Assembly: GCF_049860805.1 (NCBI RefSeq)
Contig: NZ_CP187555.1
Span: forward strand, 3,348,001 to 3,412,000
Length of the DNA: 64,000 nucleotides
From: Parabacteroides sp900760525
GTDB lineage: Bacteria > Bacteroidota > Bacteroidia > Bacteroidales > Tannerellaceae
Reading direction: 5' to 3'
The translations under genes were made by a program, and so were the position numbers. Below are positions 34,071-42,445 of the stretch, one piece after another. Every line of letters starts with the position of its first letter. Within the stretch, counting starts at the first letter, position 1. The notes below the pieces were generated by a model. That model ran no database searches. It had not been told where the DNA came from and worked only from the letters and a program-made list of their open reading frames with translations.

Positions 34071-37000
34071 ATGATAAAGTTTTTACTACAACGCCCTATC
34101 GCGGTATTGATGGCTTTCACGGCTTGCTTTATCGTGGGATTGGTTACCTACTTCACCATTCCTGTGTCGTTGTTGCCGGATATTGCAATCCCGGAGATCA
34201 CCGTACAGGTGTCCGGCCAGAACACTTCGGCACGCGAACTGGAAAACACGGTAGTAAAAACCATCCGCCAGCAGTTGATGCAAGTTGCCAGCCTGCGTGA
34301 TATCCATAGTGAGACACGCGACGGAGCTGCCATCATACGCCTTAACTTCGATTTCGGGACGAATACGGACCTGGCTTTCATCGAAGTCAATGAAAAGATA
34401 GACGCGGCCATGAACTACCTGCCGCGTGAAGTAGAACGCCCGCGGGTAATCAAGGCCAGTGCCACCGACATTCCGGTGTTCTGCCTGAACCTGACTTTAA
34501 AAGGTGAAAGTGGAAAGGTGAAAGGTGAAAGTGAAACGGCTACACAAAGCAACTCTCAACTTTCAACTTTCAACTCTCAACTGGAAAACGAAAACGCATT
34601 CCTCGACCTTTGCCAGTTTGCCGAAACGGTGATCAAACGCCGGATCGAACAGCTGCCCGAAGTGGCGATGGTGGATGTGACGGGAGTGCTGAAACGGCAG
34701 TTGCAGATCGTCCCGGACATGAAGCTGCTGAAAATGTCGGAGATCACGCTCGACGACCTCGAAGCGGCGCTGACATCCAACAATATCGAACCGGGCAGCA
34801 TGACCGTACGCGACGGTTACTACGAGTATAACATCAAGTTCTCGACGTTGCTGCGCACACCCGAAGATGTCGAGAATATTTATATCCGAAAAAACAACCA
34901 TATCTTCCAACTGAAAGACCTGGCACGCATCTCTGTCGTACCGGAGAAAGAGACCGGGGCTTCCCTTTCCAACGGTAAACGGGCCGTAACATTGGCTGTA
35001 ATCAAGCAGGCGGATGAAAATATGGACAACATGAAGGAAGCGTTGCAGGAGGTTACCGATTATTTCGCATCCGTCTATCCGGACATCGATTTCAGCATCA
35101 GCCGTAACCAGACGGAACTATTGGATTATACCATCTCGAACCTGAAGCAGAACCTGTCGCTGGGATTCCTTTTCATCTGTATCGTGGCCATCCTTTTCTT
35201 AGGGGATATCAAGAGCCCGGCAGTAATCGGATTGAGTATGGTGGTGAGTTTGGTCATCAGCTTCCTGTTCTTCTATCTCTGTAAGATGTCACTGAATATC
35301 ATCTCTATCTCCGGTATGATCTTAGCTTTGGGTATGATGATCGACAGTTCGATCATCGTAACGGAAAACATCACCCAGTACAGGGCGCGCGGGGATTCGC
35401 TGGAAGAAGCTTGCAACAAAGGGACGACCGAGGTAATCACCCCGATGCTGAGTTCCACCTTCACGACGATTGCCGTATTCGTCCCGTTGGTGTTCATGAG
35501 CGGAATTGCAGGAGCGATCTTCTTCGACCAGGCATTTGCCGTTACCGTGGGGCTGATGGTTTCCTATTTCACGGGGATCATGTTGCTGCCGGTACTTTAC
35601 AAACTGGTATACAGCATTCCGGACATCAAACACAAGGGATTCAATATGCGGATCAACAATCTGGTGAAAGAACATACACTGGACCGCTTCTACGATGCAG
35701 GGGTCGATTTCATATTCCGCCACAAAACAGCTTCATTGGTTTGCGTAGCCATCACGCTCCCGCTTTGCGCTTTCCTGTTCTACGAAATACCGAAGAGCCG
35801 TATGCCGGAGATCGACCAGAATGAACTGATCGCCCATGTCGAATGGAACGAAAACATCCACATCGACGAAAACCGGACTCGCACTAACCGATTGTTTTCT
35901 TCAATCGACGATCAGGTGAAAGAACACACGGCCTACATCGGCCAGCAGCAATTCCTGTTGAACCGTGACCGCGAAATGTCGGTTTCTGAAAGCGAACTGT
36001 ATTTCAAGACGGAGAAACCGGCCGGAATCGCACCTTTGCAAAAATCGGTCGAAGAATGGATCCGGCTACATTATCCGATGGCTGTAATCTCCTTCTCCCC
36101 TCCCGAAACAGTATTTGAAAAACTGTTTGTGACGGGCGAAGCCGATATCGTCGCCGAACTGTACACCCGTAATAAATCCGAAGCACCGGAAGCCTCCGTC
36201 CTGCGCAAGACAGAACAGCAGATAGGAACCCGGACGGGCCATACACCTGTCGGCATTGCTTTTGACAACCAGTTGAACATCACGATAGACCGACAGAAAC
36301 TCTTGCTTTACAATGTCGACTACAACGAAGTGTACCGGTTGCTGAAGACGGCATTCAAAGAAAATGAAGTAGCGACTCTCCGCTCCTACCAGCAATATCT
36401 GCCGATCACACTGGCTGGGGATGAACAAACGGTAAACGAGGTGTTGCAGAAAACATTGGTGAATACAGTCGCCGACGCGGAGGGAAATGTACGATATATC
36501 CCGTTGCAATCGCTGGTGCGTGTCACCCCGGGTGAAGACCTGAAAACGATCACGGCGGGAAAGAACGGAGAATATATTCCGTTCAGTTTCTACGATGTAG
36601 ACAATGCGGAGCAGTTGATGGAAGGTGTTAAAAAAGAGGTCAAGGCCGATTGGGACATCGACTTTTCGGGTAGCTTCTTCTCCAACCGGCAGATGCTGGA
36701 CGAACTGGTCGTGATCCTGTTTATTTCGATCCTGCTGATGTATTTCATCCTGGCAGCCCAGTTCGAAAGTTTCCTGCAACCGCTGATCGTGTTGCTTGAA
36801 ATACCCATCGACGTGGCAGCCTCCCTGCTGGTGCTATGGATATGCGGACATACCATGAACCTGATGAGTGCCATCGGTATTGTCGTAACCTGCGGTATCA
36901 TCATCAACGACTCCATCCTGAAGTTAGATGCCATCAACGAGCTTCGGAAAGAGGGAGTCCCGCTTATGGAAGCCATACACGAGGCCGGACGGCGACGCCT

Positions 37001-37214
37001 GCGTCCTATCATCATGACGTCGTTAACGACCATATTCGGAATGGTTCCGCTACTTTTCACATTCGATATGGGTAGCGAACTGCAAAAACCGCTCTCCATC
37101 GCCATGATCTCGGCGATGCTGATCGGTACGGCAGTCAGCCTTTTCGTCATACCGCTGATATATTGGTTTATTTATCGCAAACATGACGTTGGGAAATTGA
37201 AAATTGAAAGTTGA
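34071..37214 (+). CDS. RND efflux permease 1 (AcrB/HAE1 superfamily)
   Basis: A 1047-residue proton-driven inner-membrane pump. It has the usual twelve-helix plan with two large periplasmic loops. TM1 is about 10-28; TM2-TM6 occupy about 360-520 (LGMMIDSSIIVTENI in TM4 carries the acidic relay residue) and TM8-TM12 about 880-1035 (TCGIIINDSILKLDA in TM10). The TM10 lysine of AcrB is replaced by Asn/Asp. Residues about 144-171 (KGESGKVKGESETATQSNSQ and onwards) are low-complexity and are encoded by an inverted repeat at 34502-34582 that seems to have inserted in frame in the porter domain. The C-terminal KLKIES and the stop are also formed from repeat sequence. Confidence 0.93.
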   Translation: MIKFLLQRPIAVLMAFTACFIVGLVTYFTIPVSLLPDIAIPEITVQVSGQNTSARELENTVVKTIRQQLMQVASLRDIHSETRDGAAIIRLNFDFGTNTDLAFIEVNEKIDAAMNYLPREVERPRVIKASATDIPVFCLNLTLKGESGKVKGESETATQSNSQLSTFNSQLENENAFLDLCQFAETVIKRRIEQLPEVAMVDVTGVLKRQLQIVPDMKLLKMSEITLDDLEAALTSNNIEPGSMTVRDGYYEYNIKFSTLLRTPEDVENIYIRKNNHIFQLKDLARISVVPEKETGASLSNGKRAVTLAVIKQADENMDNMKEALQEVTDYFASVYPDIDFSISRNQTELLDYTISNLKQNLSLGFLFICIVAILFLGDIKSPAVIGLSMVVSLVISFLFFYLCKMSLNIISISGMILALGMMIDSSIIVTENITQYRARGDSLEEACNKGTTEVITPMLSSTFTTIAVFVPLVFMSGIAGAIFFDQAFAVTVGLMVSYFTGIMLLPVLYKLVYSIPDIKHKGFNMRINNLVKEHTLDRFYDAGVDFIFRHKTASLVCVAITLPLCAFLFYEIPKSRMPEIDQNELIAHVEWNENIHIDENRTRTNRLFSSIDDQVKEHTAYIGQQQFLLNRDREMSVSESELYFKTEKPAGIAPLQKSVEEWIRLHYPMAVISFSPPETVFEKLFVTGEADIVAELYTRNKSEAPEASVLRKTEQQIGTRTGHTPVGIAFDNQLNITIDRQKLLLYNVDYNEVYRLLKTAFKENEVATLRSYQQYLPITLAGDEQTVNEVLQKTLVNTVADAEGNVRYIPLQSLVRVTPGEDLKTITAGKNGEYIPFSFYDVDNAEQLMEGVKKEVKADWDIDFSGSFFSNRQMLDELVVILFISILLMYFILAAQFESFLQPLIVLLEIPIDVAASLLVLWICGHTMNLMSAIGIVVTCGIIINDSILKLDAINELRKEGVPLMEAIHEAGRRRLRPIIMTSLTTIFGMVPLLFTFDMGSELQKPLSIAMISAMLIGTAVSLFVIPLIYWFIYRKHDVGKLKIES
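34502..34582. repeat. In-frame repeat insertion within RND permease 1
   Basis: A left arm rich in GGTGAAAG/GTGAAAGTG (34502-34535) and a right arm rich in CAACTTTCAACTCTCAAC (34551-34582) form an imperfect inverted repeat. The length keeps the reading frame. The encoded segment is Gly/Ser/Lys/Asn-rich and lies between two conserved porter-domain strands (VFCLNLTL before, FLDLCQFAE after). Same repeat family as the tracts at 33988-34066 and 37190-37231. Confidence 0.8.
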
Positions 37215-37231
37215 AATTTGAAAATTGGAAG
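37190..37231. repeat. GAAATTGAAA-type repeat at the permease 1/TolC junction
   Basis: Tandem copies of AAATTGAAAATTGAAAGTTG and GAAATTTGAAAATTGG. It supplies the last codons and stop of permease 1 and all of the spacer to the TolC-like gene. A TTG codon in it (37225) could serve as an alternative start for that gene. Confidence 0.7.
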
Positions 37232-37233
37232 CT

Positions 37234-38721
37234 ATGGACAGGAAATTCATTTATAGATATATCATCACGTTGTTGATGCTTGCATGCGTGTTCGGGGGGA
37301 AGGCACAACTCACGCTGACGCTGGACCGGACCATCACGCTGGCGGCGGACAGTTCGCTGGACGCTTTCCGGTACAAAAACATGTATCTGGCCGGATACTG
37401 GGAATACCGGACCTACAAGGCCGGCCGCCTGCCGAGTCTTACCCTGAATCTGACACCGGCGCAATATCAGCGCTATTTCACCCAACGATACGACTCGGAA
37501 GCCGATATCGATGTTTATAGAAAGCAACAACGGTTTTATGCGGGTGGCCAACTGGAAATAGAACAGAATTTCGACCTTTTGGGCGGTACGTTCTATTTGG
37601 ATACGGATCTGGACTATATGCGTTATTTCGGTGACGAGACCTATAACCAATTCTCATCCGTCCCCATCCGTCTCGGCTATCAGCAAGATCTGTTAGGTTA
37701 TAACGCTTTCAAGTGGGAACGGAAAATAGAACCGTTGAAATATGAGAAAGTAAAGAAAGAACTGCTTTATAATGTGGAGCAGATGAGCGAGCAAGCTACT
37801 ACCTATTTCTTCGCCCTGGCAATGGCACAGGTAGAATATGACCTGGCAAAAGATAACGTCTCGACTACCGACACCCTGTACCGTACGGGACAGGAACGCC
37901 ACAAGATCGCTTCTATCAGCCAGGCAGACCTGCTGACTTTGAAATTAGATGCCGTGAACGCCCGCAATACATTAAAGAATGCGGAAATCGCCCTGAAACG
38001 TGCTATGTTCAGCCTGGCATCCTACCTGAACTTCGACAAGAATACGGAAATCCGCTTGCGTCTTCCGAGCCGCCCGCGCAACATGGAAATTTCAGTCGAC
38101 AAGGCGCTCGAACTGGCGCGTGAAAACAATCCGACTTTCCTCGACCTGAAACAGCAAGTGCTGGAAGCTCAACAACAGGTAGACAAAACAAAGAAAGAAG
38201 CCATGTTTAATGCCAAGATCAACGCCAGTGTCGGCTTCAACCAGGTGTCCAAGAACATACAGGATGCCTACAAAAATCTGCAACAGCAGGAAATCGTCTC
38301 TTTGTCCGTTTCGATCCCATTGGTGGACTGGGGCGTGCGAAAAGGGAAACATAATATTGCCAAGAACAACTTGCTTGTCACGGAGACATCCGCCAAACAA
38401 AAAGAGTTGACGGTCGAAGAAGACGTGATTATGACGGTCGGCGACTTCAATATCCAGCAGGCCCTGATCGGGAGTGCCGAAGAAGCGGTAGACCTGGCAG
38501 AGACTGCCTACAGCGAAACCAAGCAGCGCTTCATGATCGGAAAGGCGGATATCAACAGCCTCACCCTTTCGCTGAACCGCCAGCAGGAGGCGCAACGAAA
38601 TTATATTCTGGCTTTGCAAAATTACTGGTTGAGTTATTATAAGATTCGTAAACTGACGTTGCATGATTTCGAGACAGGGGTTTCCCTTTCGAACGAGTTC
38701 GATTATAAGAACGGGTTGTAA
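37234..38721 (+). CDS. TolC-family outer-membrane efflux protein
   Basis: A 495-residue outer-membrane factor from ATG 37234 (MDRKFIYRYIITLLMLACVF, signal peptide ending GGKAQ). The frame also reads from a TTG at 37225 inside a repeat, which I do not favour. Two outer-membrane-efflux halves are visible: long amphipathic coiled-coil helices (VEQMSEQATTYFFALAMAQV, NTLKNAEIALKRAMFSL; EAQQQVDKTKKEAMFNAKI, AYSETKQRFMIGKADIN). It should form the trimeric exit duct for one or both RND permeases in this operon. It starts 19 bp after permease 1 and is followed by a 168-bp gap holding the 23-bp hairpin array. Confidence 0.93.
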   Translation: MDRKFIYRYIITLLMLACVFGGKAQLTLTLDRTITLAADSSLDAFRYKNMYLAGYWEYRTYKAGRLPSLTLNLTPAQYQRYFTQRYDSEADIDVYRKQQRFYAGGQLEIEQNFDLLGGTFYLDTDLDYMRYFGDETYNQFSSVPIRLGYQQDLLGYNAFKWERKIEPLKYEKVKKELLYNVEQMSEQATTYFFALAMAQVEYDLAKDNVSTTDTLYRTGQERHKIASISQADLLTLKLDAVNARNTLKNAEIALKRAMFSLASYLNFDKNTEIRLRLPSRPRNMEISVDKALELARENNPTFLDLKQQVLEAQQQVDKTKKEAMFNAKINASVGFNQVSKNIQDAYKNLQQQEIVSLSVSIPLVDWGVRKGKHNIAKNNLLVTETSAKQKELTVEEDVIMTVGDFNIQQALIGSAEEAVDLAETAYSETKQRFMIGKADINSLTLSLNRQQEAQRNYILALQNYWLSYYKIRKLTLHDFETGVSLSNEFDYKNGL

Positions 38722-38727
38722 CGGTGG

Positions 38728-38859
38728 TCGTTGCTGCCCGGCAACGGGCATCGCTGCGCCTCGGCAACGGAGGTCGCTGTGCTCCGTCAGCGACTGTCGT
38801 TGTGCTTCGGCTGCAAAGGTCGCTGCCGCCCGTCAGCGACAGTCGCTGCAACTTCAGGC
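38728..38859. repeat. 23-bp hairpin tandem array, five full units
   Basis: Units start at 38728, 38751, 38774, 38797 and 38820, each exactly 23 bp, with a partial sixth at 38843. They begin TCG(C/T)TG and are GC-rich, unlike their surroundings. Units can form a small stem, and the stems differ but keep pairing: GTTGC/GCAAC in unit 1, TCGCTG/CAGCGA in units 3 and 5, TTG/CAA in unit 4. The array lies between the TolC-like gene and permease 2. There are no spacers of CRISPR length and no cas genes. Confidence 0.85.
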
Positions 38860-38889
38860 TATCGAAACAGATTATAAAAAGAATGAATA

Positions 38890-41800
38890 ATGAGTGCATC
38901 TCCTAAAATATCCTCTTTCACGATCATCGTCACCTTCCTTTGCGTGGCGCTGGCAGGGATTGCCTTTATACCGCTGCTGCCGATCAAACTGTCGCCATCG
39001 CGCACGTTGCCGCAGCTGACCATCAGCTATAACATGCCGGGCAACTCGGCGCGCGTGATAGAGATGGAGGTAACCTCGCGCCTCGAAGCGATGCTGGCAC
39101 GTATCAAGGGGATCAAGGAGATCAATTCCACTTCCGGTAACGGATGGGGATATGTCACGCTCGAACTGGACAAACATACCAATATCGACGCCGCCCGTTT
39201 CGAAGCGTCCACCATCATCCGCCAGACATGGCCCAGCCTGCCGGACGGCCTCAGCTATCCGGTTCTGGAAATGAGCCGGCCGGACGATAAGGAAGCACGG
39301 CCGTTCATGAGCTACACACTCAATGCGGCGGCTACTCCCATATTCATACAACGTTTTGCCGAAGACCAGATTAAACCTCGCCTAAGCGGAATCCCCGGCA
39401 TCTACCGGATCGATGTCAGCGGAGCCACTCCGATGGAATGGCGACTGGAATATGACAGCCGGCAATTAGTGACGCTGGGTATCAGCATCCCGGATATACA
39501 GAAAGCCATCAGCCAGTATTATCAAAAAGAATTCCTGGGGACCGGGAATGTGGAAACCCAATTGGCGACTTCACACAAAAGCGGACAAAGCAGCCAATGG
39601 ATACGCCTCGCTCTGGTTCCTGAAAATGAAAAAGACGGGTTCAACCCGTCACTCATCACCGTCCTGAACAAAGACGGCAAGCTGATCCGCTTAGACCAAC
39701 TGCTGAAAGTGACGCGCCAGGAAGAGGCGCCACAGAGCTATTACCGCATCAACGGGCTGAACTCCATCTATCTGTCGATCCGTGCCGAAGAGACAGCGAA
39801 CCAGTTGGAGCTTGCCAAACAGGTAAAAGCCGAAATGGAACATATCCGGTCCTTACTTCCGCCCGGTTATGAAATACACACCAGCTATGACGCGACTGAA
39901 TTTATCCAGGACGAGTTGAACAAGATTTATATTCGCACAGGACTTACCGTCCTGATCCTGCTGATTTTTGTCTTGCTGATCACACGGGAACTCAAATATC
40001 TGTTGCTGATCGTCATCAGCCTCTCGATCAACCTCTGTATCGCGGTGATTCTTTACTATCTGCTGGGGTTGGAAATGCAGCTTTATTCGCTGGCAGGGGT
40101 CACGATCTCGCTCAGCCTCGTGATCGACAACACGATCGTCATGACGGAACATATCCGCAACCGGCATAACCGGAAGGCGATCTTGTCCATACTGACAGCA
40201 ACCTTGACAACAATGGGCGCGCTGGTCATCATCTTCTTCTTAGATGAAAAGATACGCCTCAACCTGCAGGATTTCGCAGCTGTCGTCATCATCAATTTAG
40301 GGGTTTCCCTGATGATCGCACTATTCCTGGTTCCTGCCCTGATCGATAAGATGAACCTGGAATGGAAGAAAAACGGGAAAAAGAAAGCACCCGCAAAAGA
40401 GACGCAGAATACATGGAGAAGCCGGATCAGGAAAGGGACAAACCGCTTTCTCAAACGCTTCCCGGTCTATTATAACCGATACTATCAAGGACAGATCAAT
40501 TTCCTTTGCGGATGGAAGAAACTGACGTGTTTCATTTTGCTACTGGCATTCGGCATCCCGGTTTTCCTGTTGCCGGAGAAAATCGAATACGACACGAAAG
40601 ACAAGAAAAAGGTCTACACGGCAACCGACTCCCTGCTGATCGAGAAATATAATAAATTCGCCTCCAACGAAACATATAAGGAAAAGATCAAACCGATTGT
40701 GGACAAGGCGTTAGGCGGAACCTTACGTTTATTTGTTCAGAAAGTATATGAAGGCAGTTACTTCACCCGCAACGAAGAAACCGTTCTGTCTGTCAGCGCA
40801 TCGCTCCCGAACGGAACAACCTTGTCTCAAATGAACAACCTGATGGGCCGGATGGAAGCCTATCTCAGCACCTTTAAAGAAATCCGTCAGTTCCAAACTA
40901 ACGTCTTCAGTGCGCGCCAGGCCGGCATCCGTATCTATTTCACGAAAGAGAGCGAGCGGAGCGGTTTCCCGTATACCCTGAAAAGCAAAATCATCAGCAA
41001 AGCGCTCGAATTAGGGGGCGGTAGCTGGCAGGTCTATGGCTTGCAAGATCAGGGATTCAGCAACGATGTACGCGAAGGTGCCGGTTCTTTCCGCATCGAA
41101 ATGTACGGTTATAACTACGACGAACTGTATGAGTGGGCCGAACAGCTGAAAGCAAAACTACTCACCCACCGCCGCATCAAGGAGGTGCTGATCAACTCGG
41201 AATTTTCATGGTGGAAAGACGATTACCAGGAGTTCTACTTCAACCTCAACAAAGCCCGGCTGGCGCAGGAGGACATACGCCCGATCGAGTTGTTCGCCTC
41301 CATCAATCCGGTTTTCGGAAAAGATATTTATACCGGCACGATTGTCGTGAACGAGGAGACGGAGAAGCTGAAACTCTCTTCCCGCCAATCACAGGAATAT
41401 GATGTATGGAGCATGCAGTATGTCCCCCAGACGATCGACGGCAAACCTTACAAACTGGCCGAACTCGCCAGCGTCGAAAAAGGACAGATGCCGCAGAAGG
41501 TTGCCAAAGTGAACCAGCAATACCGCCTCTGCCTGCAATACGAGTATATCGGTGCGTCCAACCAGGGAAACAAGATACAGGAACGTGACCTGAAAGAAAT
41601 CAATGCCATACTGCCGATGGGCTATACAGCCAAATCGAATAGCGCTTACTGGTATTGGGATAAAAAAGACAACAAGCAATACCTTTTGCTATTGCTGATC
41701 ATTGTCATTATCTTCTTTACCACCAGCATCCTGTTCAACTCACTGAAACAGCCGTTGGCCGTTATCTTCGTGATACCGATCTCTTATATCGGTGTATTCC

Positions 41801-42162
41801 TTACTTTCTACTGGTTCAAACTCAATTTCGACCAGGGAGGGTTCGCCTCCTTCGTCCTGCTGTGCGGTATAACTGTCAATGCAAGTATCTATATCCTGAA
41901 CGAATATAACCAAATCCGGCTACGCAAACCCTTGATGTCGCCCTACAAAGCGTATCTGAAAGCCTGGAATGCGAAAATCACACCCATTTTCTTAACTGTC
42001 GTTTCCACTATCCTGGGCTTTATCCCGTTCATGTTAGGTCCGGATAAAGAAGCATTTTGGTTCCCGCTGGCTGCCGGGACCATCGGTGGACTTGTCATGT
42101 CTATTTTAGGAATCTTCCTCTACCTTCCTCTTTTTACTTTGAAAAAACAGCAGAAGCCTTAA
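38890..42162 (+). CDS. RND efflux permease 2 (AcrB/HAE1 superfamily)
   Basis: A 1090-residue RND pump, clearly diverged from permease 1. TM1 is near the N-terminus (FTIIVTFLCVALAGIAFIPL). The central helices contain SLSLVIDNTIVMTEHIRNRH (TM4, one acidic relay residue followed by Asn), and the C-terminal helices include LLCGITVNASIYILNEYNQI (TM10, no AcrB-type lysine). There is a Lys-rich cytoplasmic linker (WKKNGKKKAPAKETQ). It shares the operon with a single adaptor and a single TolC-like protein, so the complex may use two permeases (compare MdtABC) or assemble alternately. Substrate unknown. Confidence 0.92.
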   Translation: MSASPKISSFTIIVTFLCVALAGIAFIPLLPIKLSPSRTLPQLTISYNMPGNSARVIEMEVTSRLEAMLARIKGIKEINSTSGNGWGYVTLELDKHTNIDAARFEASTIIRQTWPSLPDGLSYPVLEMSRPDDKEARPFMSYTLNAAATPIFIQRFAEDQIKPRLSGIPGIYRIDVSGATPMEWRLEYDSRQLVTLGISIPDIQKAISQYYQKEFLGTGNVETQLATSHKSGQSSQWIRLALVPENEKDGFNPSLITVLNKDGKLIRLDQLLKVTRQEEAPQSYYRINGLNSIYLSIRAEETANQLELAKQVKAEMEHIRSLLPPGYEIHTSYDATEFIQDELNKIYIRTGLTVLILLIFVLLITRELKYLLLIVISLSINLCIAVILYYLLGLEMQLYSLAGVTISLSLVIDNTIVMTEHIRNRHNRKAILSILTATLTTMGALVIIFFLDEKIRLNLQDFAAVVIINLGVSLMIALFLVPALIDKMNLEWKKNGKKKAPAKETQNTWRSRIRKGTNRFLKRFPVYYNRYYQGQINFLCGWKKLTCFILLLAFGIPVFLLPEKIEYDTKDKKKVYTATDSLLIEKYNKFASNETYKEKIKPIVDKALGGTLRLFVQKVYEGSYFTRNEETVLSVSASLPNGTTLSQMNNLMGRMEAYLSTFKEIRQFQTNVFSARQAGIRIYFTKESERSGFPYTLKSKIISKALELGGGSWQVYGLQDQGFSNDVREGAGSFRIEMYGYNYDELYEWAEQLKAKLLTHRRIKEVLINSEFSWWKDDYQEFYFNLNKARLAQEDIRPIELFASINPVFGKDIYTGTIVVNEETEKLKLSSRQSQEYDVWSMQYVPQTIDGKPYKLAELASVEKGQMPQKVAKVNQQYRLCLQYEYIGASNQGNKIQERDLKEINAILPMGYTAKSNSAYWYWDKKDNKQYLLLLLIIVIIFFTTSILFNSLKQPLAVIFVIPISYIGVFLTFYWFKLNFDQGGFASFVLLCGITVNASIYILNEYNQIRLRKPLMSPYKAYLKAWNAKITPIFLTVVSTILGFIPFMLGPDKEAFWFPLAAGTIGGLVMSILGIFLYLPLFTLKKQQKP

Positions 42163-42235
42163 CCTATTTACCTGTCATTTATACATTGTCAACAAAATGT
42201 CACCTCTAACATCCACTCTTCAATAAAGCAAAATA

Positions 42236-42424
42236 TACTTTTGCGACCTCTTAAGGCCTGTTGAAATCTTTCCTTCCTAAAAGGAAAACACACAGGCTTC
42301 TCTTTCTGTTTAAATAGGGTATACTTGCTTCGGTCCATTCCTTTGCCATACGTTTGGTAATGCCTGACAGATAAGCTGTGAGAAGGTCTCTGCCTCTCTA
42401 CCCACAGATCGCAGAGTTTTTTTT
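42236..42424 (+). ncRNA. Candidate small RNA or leader with intrinsic terminator
   Basis: A TACTTTTG -7 box (42236-42243) is followed by about 175 nt with no open frame. Visible structure: hairpin TTTCCTT/AAGGAAA (about 42269-42287); a long interrupted stem CTTCTC/GAGAAG (42297-42302, 42380-42385), CTGT/ACAG and AGG(G)TAT/ATGCCT; then a terminator CTCTGC/GCAGAG (42388-42393, 42411-42416) with eight Ts (42417-42424). The terminator ends 21 bp before the ATG at 42446. It could be a stand-alone small RNA (its rod-like shape recalls 6S RNA) or an attenuator of the downstream gene. The family is not identified. Confidence 0.5.
42388..42424 (+). terminator. Intrinsic terminator upstream of O-antigen-ligase-like copy 2
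   Basis: Six-bp GC-containing stem CTCTGC/GCAGAG with a 17-nt loop, followed directly by TTTTTTTT. It would stop transcripts coming from the left or form the end of the candidate small RNA. Confidence 0.7.
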
Positions 42425-42445
42425 CACATTTTAATATAACAGATT

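Noticed and set aside
38728..38859. CRISPR array
   Set aside because: Units are head-to-tail with no spacers, period 23 bp, and no cas genes are in the window.
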